NCBI RefSeq assembly: GCF_027352905.1
Contig: NZ_DAIEIF010000010.1
Location: forward strand, 1-46,979
Length of the DNA: 46,979 bases
Reading direction: 5' to 3'
DNA from: Acidocella sp.
Lineage (GTDB): Bacteria > Pseudomonadota > Alphaproteobacteria > Acetobacterales > Acetobacteraceae
Below, piece by piece: positions 1 to 8,463 of this stretch. How positions within the stretch are numbered: position 1 is the first letter of the stretch; each line of letters begins with the position of its first letter. Position numbers and translations under genes: made by a program. The notes below the pieces were generated by a model. That model saw nothing but the letters and a program-made list of their open reading frames with translations. It was not told the DNA's origin and ran no database searches.

Positions 1-302
1 GGCCGCCGCCGCCTGCGCGGATTGCGTTCGCGCCGGGCAGCGCCGACCTGCCCGCCGGCGCCGGCGCGGCGCTCAAACCCTTTTGCGCCACCCAGAGGGA
101 ACTCTTCGTCATCACCCGCGCCCCCGCCGATCCCGGCGACCCCTCCGCCGCCATGCGCCTCGCCATGGCGCGGGCCTTCGCCATCCGCGACGCGCTGACC
201 GCCTGCGGGGTGAAGCCGCAATATATCCTGCCCCGCGCCGCCGGACCCAAGCCGGGCGCCGATAACAACACGGCCTTGATCGGAACGGAGGCGAAGCCAT
301 GA
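1..302 (+). CDS. OmpA-like C-terminal domain protein (5'-truncated by window edge)
   Basis: An open frame enters from the left edge (codons begin at base 3) and stops with TGA at 300-302, giving about 99 residues. The stretch contains an IAFAPGSADLP segment followed by an LAMARAFAIRDAL helix and a GVKPQYILPRA strand. This is the usual order of an OmpA-type peptidoglycan-binding fold, whose first motif is normally IxFxxGSAxL. The stop overlaps the next start in an ATGA, so it is translationally coupled to the ExbB-like gene and is probably a third component of that envelope system. The N-terminus, including any signal peptide, lies outside the window. Family assignment is inferred from motif spacing only. 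Confidence 0.6.
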   Translation, partial: PPPPARIAFAPGSADLPAGAGAALKPFCATQRELFVITRAPADPGDPSAAMRLAMARAFAIRDALTACGVKPQYILPRAAGPKPGADNNTALIGTEAKP

Positions 303-1441
303 CCCGCCCCACCCTCTACCTCATCCGCATGATCCTGTTCTGCGTGGTGGTCTATGGCGGCGCCATCCTGCTCGCCCCCACCCTGGCGCGCTTCTACATG
401 GCCAACCCGGTGATCAACTCGGTGATCTTCGTCGTCGAGATCTTCGGCGTGGTGTGGAATTTCCGCCAGGTGCAGCGCCTCTACCCGGAGGCCGCCTGGG
501 TGGAGACGTTCCGCCGCAACCGCCAGAGGCTGGTGGAGGCCCCGGCCCCCGCCCTGCTCGGCCCCATGGCGCGCATGCTGCACGGCCGCGCCGATGGCGA
601 GCGGCGCATCACCCTCTCCGGCCAGGCCATGCGCACCATCCTCGACGGCGTGGCGACGCGGCTCGACGAATCCCGCGAGCTTTCCCGCTACACCACCGGC
701 GTGATGATCTTTCTCGGCCTGCTCGGCACCTTCTGGGGGCTGCTGCATACCGTCTCCTCCGTCGCGGAGGTCATCAATGGCATGAGCCTCGCCAGCGGCG
801 GCGATGTCAACGCGATGTTCGCCCAGCTCAAGGCCGGGCTCGCCAAGCCCCTGGCGGGCATGGGCACGGCGTTCTCCTCCTCGATGTTCGGCCTCTCCGG
901 CGCGCTGATCCTCGGCTTTCTCGACCTCACCGCCGGGCAGGCGATGAACCGGTTCTTCAACGAGCTGGAGGAATGGCTGGCCTCCCTCACCCGGCTGGGC
1001 ACCGGCGCGCTGGCCGGGGATGGCGAGGCGGGGCTGCCCGCCTATGTCCAGGCCCTGCTGGAGCAGACCGCGGAGAATATGGAGCAATTGCAGCGGGCGC
1101 TGGCGCGCGGCGAGGAGAACCGCACCCAGAGCCATAACGCCCTGCGCGCCCTGGCCGAGCGCATGGCGGATCTGGGCGACACGCTGCGCCTGCAACAGCA
1201 ATCGATGGACAAGATCGCCACGATCCAGCAAAGCCTGGCGCCGGTTCTGGAGCGCTTGGCGGAGGCGCGGGCCGGGGGCGATGAAATCTCCCGCGCGCAT
1301 CTGCGCAATATCGAGCTTCTGCTCAACCGCTTCCTCACCGAATCCGAGCAGAACCGCGCCCAGGCGCTCGCCGAGTTGCGCGGCGACCTTAAAATCCTCA
1401 CCCGGGCGATCACCGCCCGGCTCGGCGAGCCGCGCCCATGA
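299..1441 (+). CDS. MotA/TolQ/ExbB-type proton channel protein
   Basis: A 380-residue inner-membrane protein. Hydrophobic segments lie near residues 10-30, 37-53, 132-152 and 185-210. The third carries GLLGTFWGLLHTV and the fourth AGMGTAFSSSMFGLSGALILG, both characteristic of the MotA/TolQ/ExbB family, whose members form proton-driven stators with an OmpA/MotB/ExbD partner. Residues 245-375 are a long charged helical tail predicted to be cytoplasmic, longer than in ExbB or TolQ. The ATG at 299 overlaps the preceding stop, and its own stop overlaps the next ATG at 1438, so the channel and its OmpA-like partner are co-translated. What the proton flow powers cannot be read from the sequence. Confidence 0.85.
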   Translation: MTRPTLYLIRMILFCVVVYGGAILLAPTLARFYMANPVINSVIFVVEIFGVVWNFRQVQRLYPEAAWVETFRRNRQRLVEAPAPALLGPMARMLHGRADGERRITLSGQAMRTILDGVATRLDESRELSRYTTGVMIFLGLLGTFWGLLHTVSSVAEVINGMSLASGGDVNAMFAQLKAGLAKPLAGMGTAFSSSMFGLSGALILGFLDLTAGQAMNRFFNELEEWLASLTRLGTGALAGDGEAGLPAYVQALLEQTAENMEQLQRALARGEENRTQSHNALRALAERMADLGDTLRLQQQSMDKIATIQQSLAPVLERLAEARAGGDEISRAHLRNIELLLNRFLTESEQNRAQALAELRGDLKILTRAITARLGEPRP

Positions 1442-2568
1442 GCCCGCGCCGGCGCGGCGGGGGCAATAACGGGCTGGAGGCCTGGCCCGGCTATGTGGAT
1501 GCGCTCTCCACCTTGCTCATGGTCACCATCTTCGTGCTGCTGGTCTTCGTGCTGGCGGAGGCGTTTCTCTCCTCCGCTCTGCAGGGCTCGGACAACACGA
1601 TCAGCCGGCTGAAGGCGCAGATCGCCGAACTGACCGAGAGCCTGTCGATGGAGACCTCCAAAACCGCGACCCTGAGCGAGGAGCTGAGCGCGCTCAACGC
1701 GCAGCTCGCCGCCGCCCAGGCCGCCAACGCCGCGCTCACCCAGCAGGTGGCAAGCGGCAACGCCACCATCACCAGCCTGCAAAACGCGCAGAAATCCCTA
1801 CAGGCCCAGCTTTCCGACGCCCAGGCCCAGGCGGCCTCCGCCAATGGCCGCATCGCCGCCTTGCAGGCGCAGATGCAGGCGGTGGGCGGCGGCGCGGCGC
1901 TGGAGGAAAAACTAAGCGCGGCGCAGAAGCAGAACCAGGAGGACGCGGCGCAGATCGCCCTGCTCAACCAGCAGCTGGCGGCGCTGCGCGCCCAGCTCGC
2001 CGCCTTGCAGGTGGCGCTCGACGCCGCGCAGAGCGCCGACGCCAAGGACAAGGTGCAGATCGCCGATCTCGGCCAGAAACTCAACGAGGCGCTGGCCCGC
2101 AAGGTTTCCGAGTTGCAGCAATATCAGAGCGTGTTCTTCCGCACGCTGAGCCAGGCTCTGCAAGGCGAGAAAAACATCCGGGTGGTGGGGGACCGCTTCG
2201 TCTTCGAGAGCGACGTGCTCTTTCCGGTGGACCAGGCGAGCATCACCCCGGCGGGCAAGGCGGAGATCGCCCAGGTGGCGAAGGCGGTGAAGGAGATCGC
2301 CCGGAAAATTCCGCCCAATGTCAACTGGGTGCTGTCCGTGGATGGTTACGCGGATTCGCAGCCGATCAAGGGCGGGCCGTATAAATCCAATTTCGACCTC
2401 TCCACCGCCCGGGCCCTGGCGGTGCTTGACCTGCTGATCGCCGACGGGGTGCCGCCGGAGCGGCTGGTGGTGGCGGGCATGGGCTCGAACAACCCCATCG
2501 CGCCCGGCAACACCCCAGCGGATTACGCCCAGAACCGGCGCATCGAATTCCGCCTGACGGCGCCATGA
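1438..2568 (+). CDS. MotB/OmpA-like peptidoglycan-binding stator partner with coiled coil
   Basis: A 376-residue protein in three parts. A single N-terminal membrane helix (about 20-42) is preceded by WPGYVDALSTLL, where Asp21 sits where MotB/ExbD proteins carry the proton-binding Asp. An Ala/Gln/Leu-rich coiled coil follows at about 52-225. The C-terminal OmpA domain (about 240-376) has SVDGYADSQP, NFDLSTARALAVLDLL and a final NRRIEFRL, including the Asp and Arg that bind diaminopimelate in the family. It would link the ExbB-like channel to peptidoglycan. Its start overlaps the channel gene and its end overlaps the folate gene. No flagellar or Tol genes are adjacent, so motB or tolR/pal is not supported. 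Confidence 0.85.
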   Translation: MSPRRRGGGNNGLEAWPGYVDALSTLLMVTIFVLLVFVLAEAFLSSALQGSDNTISRLKAQIAELTESLSMETSKTATLSEELSALNAQLAAAQAANAALTQQVASGNATITSLQNAQKSLQAQLSDAQAQAASANGRIAALQAQMQAVGGGAALEEKLSAAQKQNQEDAAQIALLNQQLAALRAQLAALQVALDAAQSADAKDKVQIADLGQKLNEALARKVSELQQYQSVFFRTLSQALQGEKNIRVVGDRFVFESDVLFPVDQASITPAGKAEIAQVAKAVKEIARKIPPNVNWVLSVDGYADSQPIKGGPYKSNFDLSTARALAVLDLLIADGVPPERLVVAGMGSNNPIAPGNTPADYAQNRRIEFRLTAP

Positions 2569-3131
2569 GCGCGGCGGACCCGGCGGCGGCCAAGACGGCG
2601 CTGCGCGGGCGGATGCGCGCCCTGCGCGCCGGGCTGGACGCGGCGCGGGGGCGCGACCTGGCCCGGCACGTTCTGGCGAGCGGCCTCATTCCGGCGGGCG
2701 CGGTGGTGGCTGGGTTTCTGCCCATGCGCGGCGAGATCGACATTCTGCCGCTGCTGGAGGCGCTGCGCGCGCGCGGCCACCGCCTCGCTTTGCCGGAAAC
2801 CCCGCCGCCCGGCGCGCCGTTGACTTTTCATGCCTGGACGCCGGGCGCGCCGCTGCGCCCGGGCCGCTACGGCACCCGCCACCCGGAAGGCGAGGCGCTG
2901 ACCCCGGAGGTGCTGCTGGTGCCGCTGCTCGCCTTCGACGCGCGGGGCCACCGGCTCGGCTATGGCGGCGGCTATTACGACCGCAGCCTGGCCGCACTGC
3001 CCCGCGCCTTGGCAATCGGCTGCGCCTATGCGGCGCAAGAGGTGGCGGAACTGCCCGCCGAACCCACCGATATGCCTCTGGACGCGGTCGCCACCGAAAC
3101 CGGGATCAAGCGGTTCCACCGCCAGGGCTGA
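2565..3131 (+). CDS. 5-formyltetrahydrofolate cyclo-ligase
   Basis: This 188-residue cytosolic enzyme converts 5-formyl-THF to 5,10-methenyl-THF with ATP. The diagnostic elements are an N-terminal basic helix (TALRGRMRALR), MRGEIDILPLLEAL at about 54-67 and the signature GYGGGYYDR at 132-140. Length is normal for the family. The ATG overlaps the stop of the OmpA-like gene, so it is the last gene of that operon; the combination looks like chance packing rather than shared function. It converges on the protease gene with only 6 bp between stops. Confidence 0.9.
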   Translation: MSAADPAAAKTALRGRMRALRAGLDAARGRDLARHVLASGLIPAGAVVAGFLPMRGEIDILPLLEALRARGHRLALPETPPPGAPLTFHAWTPGAPLRPGRYGTRHPEGEALTPEVLLVPLLAFDARGHRLGYGGGYYDRSLAALPRALAIGCAYAAQEVAELPAEPTDMPLDAVATETGIKRFHRQG

Positions 3132-3137
3132 GACGCC

Positions 3138-4550
3138 TCATTGCCCCGGCACCGCCACCCAGCGCGGACCGGCATTGCCGCCGCCCGCCGGGCCGGAGAC
3201 GAGAAAGACCGGGGGAGCGCCCTGGAGGGTTTTGATCTGGCGGCCGACATCGGCGGCGTTGGCGACGCTGACGCCGTTGACCTGCTCGATCACCTCTCCC
3301 GCCGCCAGCCCCGCCTTGGCCGCCGGGCCGCTGGCCGCGACGATGAGCGCGCCGTTCGCTCCCGGCTTGGCCGCCAGTTTCAGCCCGTAGGCGGGCAGCG
3401 ACACGGTGGTGTCCATATTGCCGCCGGGAGCGATGGTCTCGTTGAGCGGCGGCGGCGGCGCGGTGATGGTGAGGTTCGCCTGCCGGGCCGCGCCATCGCG
3501 CATATAGCTGAGGGAGACGGTCTGGCCGGTCTGATATTCGGCGGTGCCGATATAAAGCGCGCGGGGGTCCTCCACCGGCACGCCACCCAGCGCGGTGATG
3601 ACATCACCGGGGCGCAGCCTGCCCGCGGCGGGCGAATCGGGCGCGACGGCGCCGACCAGGGCGCCATCCGTGCCGCGGAGCTTCAGCACGGTTTGGATGG
3701 CGGGGGTCACCTCCTCCGTGGCGACGCCGAGCCAGCCCCGGCTCATCTTGCCGGAATGGGCGAGCGCCTCCGCCACCGGCGCGGCCATGGAGGAGGGTAT
3801 GGCGAAGCCGATGCCATCGGACGCGCCCGAGGGGGAATAGATGGCGGCGTTCACGCCGATGACCTGGCCTTGCAGATTGAACAGCGGACCGCCGGAATTG
3901 CCTTTGTTGATCGCCGCGTCGGTCTGGATGAAATCGTCGAATTTGGTGTCGCCGATCTGGCGGTGCAGGGCGCTGACGATGCCCGCCGTGTTCGAGCCCG
4001 GCATGCCGAACGGGTTGCCGATGGCCAGCACCCAATCCGCCACACGCAGCTTGGAGGAATCCCCGAAGCTCACGGCGGGGACGGGATGGCCCGCATTGAT
4101 CTTCAGCACCGCCAGATCAGCATCGTCATCATGCCCGGCGAGAATGGCGGGAAAGACCGAGCCATCCGCGAAGGTGACGGTGATGTTGCTGGCCCCCGCC
4201 ACCACGTGATTATTGGTGAGGATATAGCCGGCGGAGTCAAAGACGAAGCCGGTGCCGAGCGATTCGATGGTCTTGGGGGGCGGCACCACCGAGCCGGAGG
4301 TGTTGTCCGCCCCGTCGCTGGCGGGCTGGCTGGCATTGCCCTGATCGCCGCCGCCGTCACCCCCTCCGCTATCGTCATTGCCGTCATCCTGGGATGAATT
4401 GGCGTTGACCGGCGCCATGGAGGCGATGCTGACCACGGCGGGATTGACCCTGGCGGCGAGATCCGCGAGCGGGGGCGGCAGATCCGCGGCGCGGGCGGCG
4501 GAGGCGGCGAGCAGAAACAGCAAGGGGAGTGGACGTCTTATAATCCTCAT
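3138..4550 (-). CDS. Do/HtrA-family periplasmic serine protease
   Basis: A 470-residue DegP-like protease and chaperone for envelope protein quality control. It has a signal peptide (MRIIRRPLPLLFLLAASAARA) and a trypsin-like domain with His115 (TNNHVVAG), Asp145 (DADLAVL) and Ser219 (GNSGGP). Two PDZ domains follow, at about 273-362 and 385-460. Residues 50-90 form an Asp/Gly/Ser-rich disordered linker before the catalytic domain, in the region of the DegP/DegQ LA loop. I start at the ATG at 4550 because the signal peptide begins there; longer in-frame extensions run into the divergent mrp gene. Only 52 bp separate it from mrp, so both promoters must fit in or overlap the neighbouring coding sequence. 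Confidence 0.92.
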   Translation of the reverse strand: MRIIRRPLPLLFLLAASAARAADLPPPLADLAARVNPAVVSIASMAPVNANSSQDDGNDDSGGGDGGGDQGNASQPASDGADNTSGSVVPPPKTIESLGTGFVFDSAGYILTNNHVVAGASNITVTFADGSVFPAILAGHDDDADLAVLKINAGHPVPAVSFGDSSKLRVADWVLAIGNPFGMPGSNTAGIVSALHRQIGDTKFDDFIQTDAAINKGNSGGPLFNLQGQVIGVNAAIYSPSGASDGIGFAIPSSMAAPVAEALAHSGKMSRGWLGVATEEVTPAIQTVLKLRGTDGALVGAVAPDSPAAGRLRPGDVITALGGVPVEDPRALYIGTAEYQTGQTVSLSYMRDGAARQANLTITAPPPPLNETIAPGGNMDTTVSLPAYGLKLAAKPGANGALIVAASGPAAKAGLAAGEVIEQVNGVSVANAADVGRQIKTLQGAPPVFLVSGPAGGGNAGPRWVAVPGQ

Positions 4551-4602
4551 ATGGCGAGAGTGGCGGGGCGGCGCGCTCTTCGCAAGGGGGTGGGCTTGGC
4601 CT

Positions 4603-5619
4603 ATGTCTCCAACCATGACCGAAGCTGATATCCGCGCCGCCCTCGCCGCGTTCAATCTGGGAGACAGGGTGGAAGGCGTGCACGCCCGGGACGGGCTGGC
4701 GCAGGTGAGCCTGCGCGCCAGCCGCGAGGAAGCCGCCGGGCTGGAGCCGCTGCGCCGGGAGATCGAGGCCCGGCTGAGAACCCTCCCCGGCGTGACCGCC
4801 GCCACGGTGGTGCTCACCGCCCCGGCCCAGGCCGCGCCCGCCGCGGCGGAGGCGCCGCTGCTGCCAGGGGTGAAGCATGTGCTGGCCGTGGCCTCCGGCA
4901 AGGGCGGGGTGGGCAAGTCCACCGTCTCGGTCAATCTGGCGGTGGCGCTGGCCGGGCTGGGGTTGAAGACCGGCCTGCTGGACGCCGATATTTACGGACC
5001 CTCCTTGCCGACCATGCTCGGCATCGCGGAGCGGCCCGTCATCACCGGCAACCGTATCCAGACGCTCGACGCCTTTGGCGTGAAATCCATGTCGATGGGC
5101 TATCTGGTGCCCGAGAGCAGGGCGCTGATCTGGCGCGGGCCGATGGTGATGGGCGCGCTCACCCAGATGCTGGGCCAGGTGGAGTGGGGGGAGCTCGACA
5201 TCATGGTGGTGGATCTGCCCCCCGGCACCGGCGACGCGCAGCTGACCCTGGTGCAGAAGGCCAGGCCCGCCGGGGCGGTGATCGTCTCGACGCCCCAGGA
5301 TCTGGCGCTGGCGGATGCGCGGCGGGCCATCCAGATGTTCGGGCAGGCGGGGGTGAGGCTGGTCGGGCTGATCGAGAACATGTCCTGGTTCTGCTGCCCG
5401 GCCTGCGGCCACCGCGCCGAGATTTTCGGCCATGGCGGGGCGCGGGCCGAGGCGGAGAAGCTGGGCGTGCCATTTCTGGGCGAAATTCCCCTGGATATGG
5501 CGGTGCGGGCGGCGGGCGATGCGGGCCGCCCGGTGGCCGCCCTGCCGGAATCAGGGCCGGTGGCGGCGGGGTTTCACGCCGTGGCGGCGGAGGTGGCGCG
5601 CGCGCTCGGCCTGGCATGA
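4603..5619 (+). CDS. mrp: Mrp/NBP35-type P-loop Fe-S cluster carrier
   Basis: This 338-residue scaffold or carrier delivers Fe-S clusters to apoproteins and has ATPase activity. Domains are an N-terminal DUF59-like region (about 5-75), a linker and a MinD-like ATPase. The ATPase carries the deviant Walker A GKGGVGKST at 99-107, LLDADIYGPSLP, VVDLPPGTGD and an FCCPACGH motif whose CPAC cysteines bridge the dimer cluster. I prefer ATG 4603 because AAGGGGGTGG lies 9-12 nt upstream; the ATG at 4615 (four residues shorter, MTEADIR) is a realistic alternative. It is coupled to holC through an ATGA overlap. Confidence 0.92.
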   Translation: MSPTMTEADIRAALAAFNLGDRVEGVHARDGLAQVSLRASREEAAGLEPLRREIEARLRTLPGVTAATVVLTAPAQAAPAAAEAPLLPGVKHVLAVASGKGGVGKSTVSVNLAVALAGLGLKTGLLDADIYGPSLPTMLGIAERPVITGNRIQTLDAFGVKSMSMGYLVPESRALIWRGPMVMGALTQMLGQVEWGELDIMVVDLPPGTGDAQLTLVQKARPAGAVIVSTPQDLALADARRAIQMFGQAGVRLVGLIENMSWFCCPACGHRAEIFGHGGARAEAEKLGVPFLGEIPLDMAVRAAGDAGRPVAALPESGPVAAGFHAVAAEVARALGLA

Positions 5620-6059
5620 GCGAGATCGGCTTCTACCACCTCACCCGCACGGGGCTGGACAAGGCGCTGCCCGCCTTGCTGGGCCGCACGCTGGCGGCGG
5701 GCGAGAAGGCGCTGGTCGTCTGCCCGGACGCGGCGCTGCTGGCCTGGCTGGACGAGGCGCTTTGGACCTGTCCCAGCCCCGACTGGCTGCCGCACGGCAC
5801 CGCCCGCACGCCGCACCCGGAATGGCAGCCGATCTATTTGACCATCGGCGCGGAAAATCCCGCCGGGGCGCGGTTTCTCTTCCGCGCCGCCGGCGCGGCG
5901 ATGGCCCCGGAGGGGTTCGCCCGCGTGTTCGACCTCTTCGACGGCAATGACGAGGCGGCGGTGGCCGCCGCCCGGCAGCGCTGGCGCGAGGCCAAGGCCG
6001 CCGGACATGCCCTCACCTACTGGAAGCAGGCGGAGACGGGCTGGGTAAAGGCGGGTTGA
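5616..6059 (+). CDS. holC: DNA polymerase III chi subunit
   Basis: A 147-residue protein that begins MSEIGFYHLTRTGLD and contains DEALWTCP, ending in a helical YWKQAETGWVKAG. This is the usual chi architecture (short Rossmann-like fold, FYHL start, HGTA and NPAGA segments in the middle). Chi links the clamp loader to SSB during replication. The ATG overlaps the mrp stop (ATGA), so translation is coupled. No SD is needed or obvious. It converges on the SDR gene with a 24-bp gap. Confidence 0.9.
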   Translation: MSEIGFYHLTRTGLDKALPALLGRTLAAGEKALVVCPDAALLAWLDEALWTCPSPDWLPHGTARTPHPEWQPIYLTIGAENPAGARFLFRAAGAAMAPEGFARVFDLFDGNDEAAVAAARQRWREAKAAGHALTYWKQAETGWVKAG

Positions 6060-6083
6060 CCGGCTGCTCGTCCGGATAAATGC

Positions 6084-7001
6084 CTAAACCGGATCCCAGG
6101 AGAACACCTCCCCGCTGCGCTCGAGCGGCGCCATGGCCGGGCGCAAGGCCGGAAGGGCATGCTCGGCGATGAGTTCCGGCGTCCAGCCCTCGCCGCGGTG
6201 AATGGAGCGCACCGGGCGGATCGTTCCCATCAGGAAAATCTCGTTGAGGCGGGTGCCAAAGACCTGGCCGGTGACGTCCTTGGCCGCGTCGGAGGCGAGG
6301 AACACCGCCATCGGCGCGTTTTTATCCGGCGTCATCTGCTGGATCTTTTTCACCCGCGCCTGCTGCTCCGGCGTGTTGGTGGGGATGGAATCGGTCATCC
6401 GGCTCCAGGCGAAGGGGGCGATGCAGTTAGAGCGCACGTTATAGCGCTTCATGTCGAGCGCGATGGATTTCGAGAGGGCGACGATGCCGAGCTTGGCGGC
6501 GGAATAATTCGCCTGGCCAAAATTGCCGATCAGCCCGGAGGTGCTGGTCATGTGCACATAGGCGCCGGATTCCTGGCGGCGGAAATGCTCGGCGGCGGCG
6601 CGGCTGACGAAGAAGCTGCCGTTGAGGTGGACGCCGATGACCGCGAGCCAATCCTCCGGAGACATTTTATGAAAGATGACGTCGCGCAGGATGCCCGCGT
6701 TATTGACGACGACATCGATGCGCCCGAAGGAATCCAGCGCCGCCTGAACGATCTTCTGGGCGGAGCTCCACTCGCTCACGCTCTCGGCGCAAACGGCGGC
6801 GCGGCCCCCGAGTTTTTCGATCATCTGCTTGGTTTCCTCCGCCGGGGTGGCGGATTTGCCCTCGCCGGTTACCGAGGCGCCGATATCGGCGACGAGCACG
6901 GCGGCCCCCGCCTTGGCCATCGCCAAGGAGATCGCCCGGCCGATGCCGCCACCCGCGCCAGTGACAACGGCAACCTTCCCTTCCAACATTGGCTTTGACA
7001 T
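6084..7001 (-). CDS. SDR-family NAD(P)-dependent oxidoreductase of the catabolic operon
   Basis: A 305-residue classical short-chain dehydrogenase, longer than the usual 250. It has the cofactor motif TGAGGGIG at 14-21, NNAG at 100-103 and an active site of Ser153, Tyr166 and Lys170 within GNFGQANYSAAK. The extended C-terminus ends FSWDPV and resembles the 17beta-HSD4/3-hydroxyacyl-CoA dehydrogenase branch. The likely role is oxidation of a hydroxyacyl-CoA or cyclic alcohol. A strong AAGGAGAA sits 6 nt before the start. It is the last gene of the badI operon, 41 bp after the MmgE/PrpD gene. It does not look like BadH, which is shorter and has a different active-site context; substrate unknown. 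Confidence 0.85.
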   Translation of the reverse strand: MSKPMLEGKVAVVTGAGGGIGRAISLAMAKAGAAVLVADIGASVTGEGKSATPAEETKQMIEKLGGRAAVCAESVSEWSSAQKIVQAALDSFGRIDVVVNNAGILRDVIFHKMSPEDWLAVIGVHLNGSFFVSRAAAEHFRRQESGAYVHMTSTSGLIGNFGQANYSAAKLGIVALSKSIALDMKRYNVRSNCIAPFAWSRMTDSIPTNTPEQQARVKKIQQMTPDKNAPMAVFLASDAAKDVTGQVFGTRLNEIFLMGTIRPVRSIHRGEGWTPELIAEHALPALRPAMAPLERSGEVFSWDPV

Positions 7002-7042
7002 ATGCTGTTCTCCTTATGAGTGAAGATGGAGCGGCCGCCGCC

Positions 7043-8449
7043 TCAGCCGCGCAAGCTTTCCTTGGTGGCGGCGAGGGGCCGCGCGGCGGCGAAGATTTCC
7101 GCCGCCTGGTTCAGCCGCTCGAAGCCAAGGGTCATGGCGGCGAGTTTCTCCGCCCGTTCCGGGCCGATGACGGCGGCGGCCAGGCTGTCGAATTTGGCGC
7201 GCAGCTCCTCATCGGTGAGGAAATTGCCCGGCCCGCCCTTGGGGACGAGCAGCTTTTTCACATAGGTCTGGCCCCTCGCCACCACGGTGAGCTTGCCCGC
7301 CATATTGGTGGGGAATTCCGCCTCGATCTCCGGGTCGTTCTCGCAGCGGACCCGCTGCATGAGCGCGCGGATCTGAGGGTCCGCCAGGCCCTGATAGCTG
7401 TCCCAATCCATCGCGCCGGTGGCGAGGGCGGTGGCGATGACGAAGGGCGCGCTGAACTGGGCGTCGACGATGTTGGCGGGGTTGCGCTTCTTCTCCTCCG
7501 GCTCGCCGATCAGCAGCATCCCCGCGCGGCAGAGGCCGAGGGTGACGGATTCGATCTCCTCCGGCTTCCAGCCATATTCGGCGCGCAGGCTGAGCGCGGC
7601 GTCGATGCCGGCATGGCCCCAGCGGCAGGAGGGGTAGGGTTTCACGCCGGTGAGCATCAGCTCCCAGACCTCGCCCAGCCCCTGCACCACGCGCTGCGGG
7701 TCCGGCGCCGGGGCATAGGCGCGGAGAAAGCCGAGCCGCCCTTCCAGCGGCGCGGCGGCGCCCTTGAAGCCTTCCCGCCCCAGCGTGGCGGCGATGAACC
7801 CCGCCATGCTCGCCCAACCCACCTGGAAGCGCTTGGTCCAGGCGCCATTGGCGAGGAATTGGAGGCTGCCCGAGGCTTGGCTCAGCACGATGCCGAAGGT
7901 GGAGGCGGTGGCCTCCGCATCGAGGCCGAGCACCCGCGCCGCCGCCGCCGCCGCGCCGAAGGCGCCGCAAGTGGCGGAGGGGTGAAAACCGCGCTCATAA
8001 TGCGCGCCGGGCGGCAGGGCGAGGGCGATGCGCAGGCAGGCCTCGTACCCGGCGATGATGCCCACCAGCGTCTCCGCGCCGGAGGCGCCGACCAGCCCCG
8101 CCGCGCCGAGAGCGGCCGGCACGATGGGCGCCGCGGCATGGACGATGGCCGCGGCGTGGGTGTCGTCGAAATCCAGGGAATGGGCGAGCATGCCGCCCAG
8201 CAGCACCGCCCCCGCCGGAGCGTAATGGGCGCTGTCGCCGAACAAGGCGGCATGGCCATGATCCAGCCCGGCGGCCCGCACCATCGCCAGCATGGCGGGG
8301 GTGCTCTCCGAATCGTGCCGGGCGCGGATGATATTGGCGATGCAATCCAGCATCAGGCGGCAGGCGCGGGCCCGCACCTCGGCGGGGATGGCCGCCTTGT
8401 CCAGCCCGGCCACGAAATGGGCGAGCTGCTCCGTCACTTCATCCATCAT
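7043..8449 (-). CDS. MmgE/PrpD-family protein
   Basis: A 468-residue member of the MmgE/PrpD fold, which includes 2-methylcitrate dehydratase, cis-aconitate decarboxylase and iminodisuccinate epimerase. Recognisable blocks are AHSLDFDDTHAAA (89-101), GFHPSATCGAFGAAAAAARVLG (154-175, helix-rich) and the KPYPSCRWGHAGIDA segment in the second half. Length is normal for the family. I start at the ATG at 8449 because GGAAGGAGA lies 6 nt upstream; a longer ATG at 8470 would overlap the previous gene and has no SD. Family members act on small acids, so a (de)hydratase or decarboxylase-type step is expected; the substrate is not evident. Confidence 0.85.
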   Translation of the reverse strand: MMDEVTEQLAHFVAGLDKAAIPAEVRARACRLMLDCIANIIRARHDSESTPAMLAMVRAAGLDHGHAALFGDSAHYAPAGAVLLGGMLAHSLDFDDTHAAAIVHAAAPIVPAALGAAGLVGASGAETLVGIIAGYEACLRIALALPPGAHYERGFHPSATCGAFGAAAAAARVLGLDAEATASTFGIVLSQASGSLQFLANGAWTKRFQVGWASMAGFIAATLGREGFKGAAAPLEGRLGFLRAYAPAPDPQRVVQGLGEVWELMLTGVKPYPSCRWGHAGIDAALSLRAEYGWKPEEIESVTLGLCRAGMLLIGEPEEKKRNPANIVDAQFSAPFVIATALATGAMDWDSYQGLADPQIRALMQRVRCENDPEIEAEFPTNMAGKLTVVARGQTYVKKLLVPKGGPGNFLTDEELRAKFDSLAAAVIGPERAEKLAAMTLGFERLNQAAEIFAAARPLAATKESLRG

Positions 8450-8463
8450 CTCAGTCTCCTTCC

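Noticed and set aside
299-2568. Zorya anti-phage defence (ZorA/ZorB)
   Set aside because: The two proteins share the motor-like architecture, but the downstream genes are 5-formyl-THF cyclo-ligase and a protease rather than ZorC/ZorD/ZorE. Nothing else in view supports defence.
3141-4397. 418-codon plus-strand open frame opposite the protease
   Set aside because: Antisense to the catalytic triad and PDZ domains of the HtrA protease; no recognisable domain of its own.
6084-7001. badH assignment for the SDR
   Set aside because: The protein is 305 residues with a 17beta-HSD4-like tail and does not resemble the 255-residue BadH I recall; calling it badH because of the badI neighbour would be guesswork.
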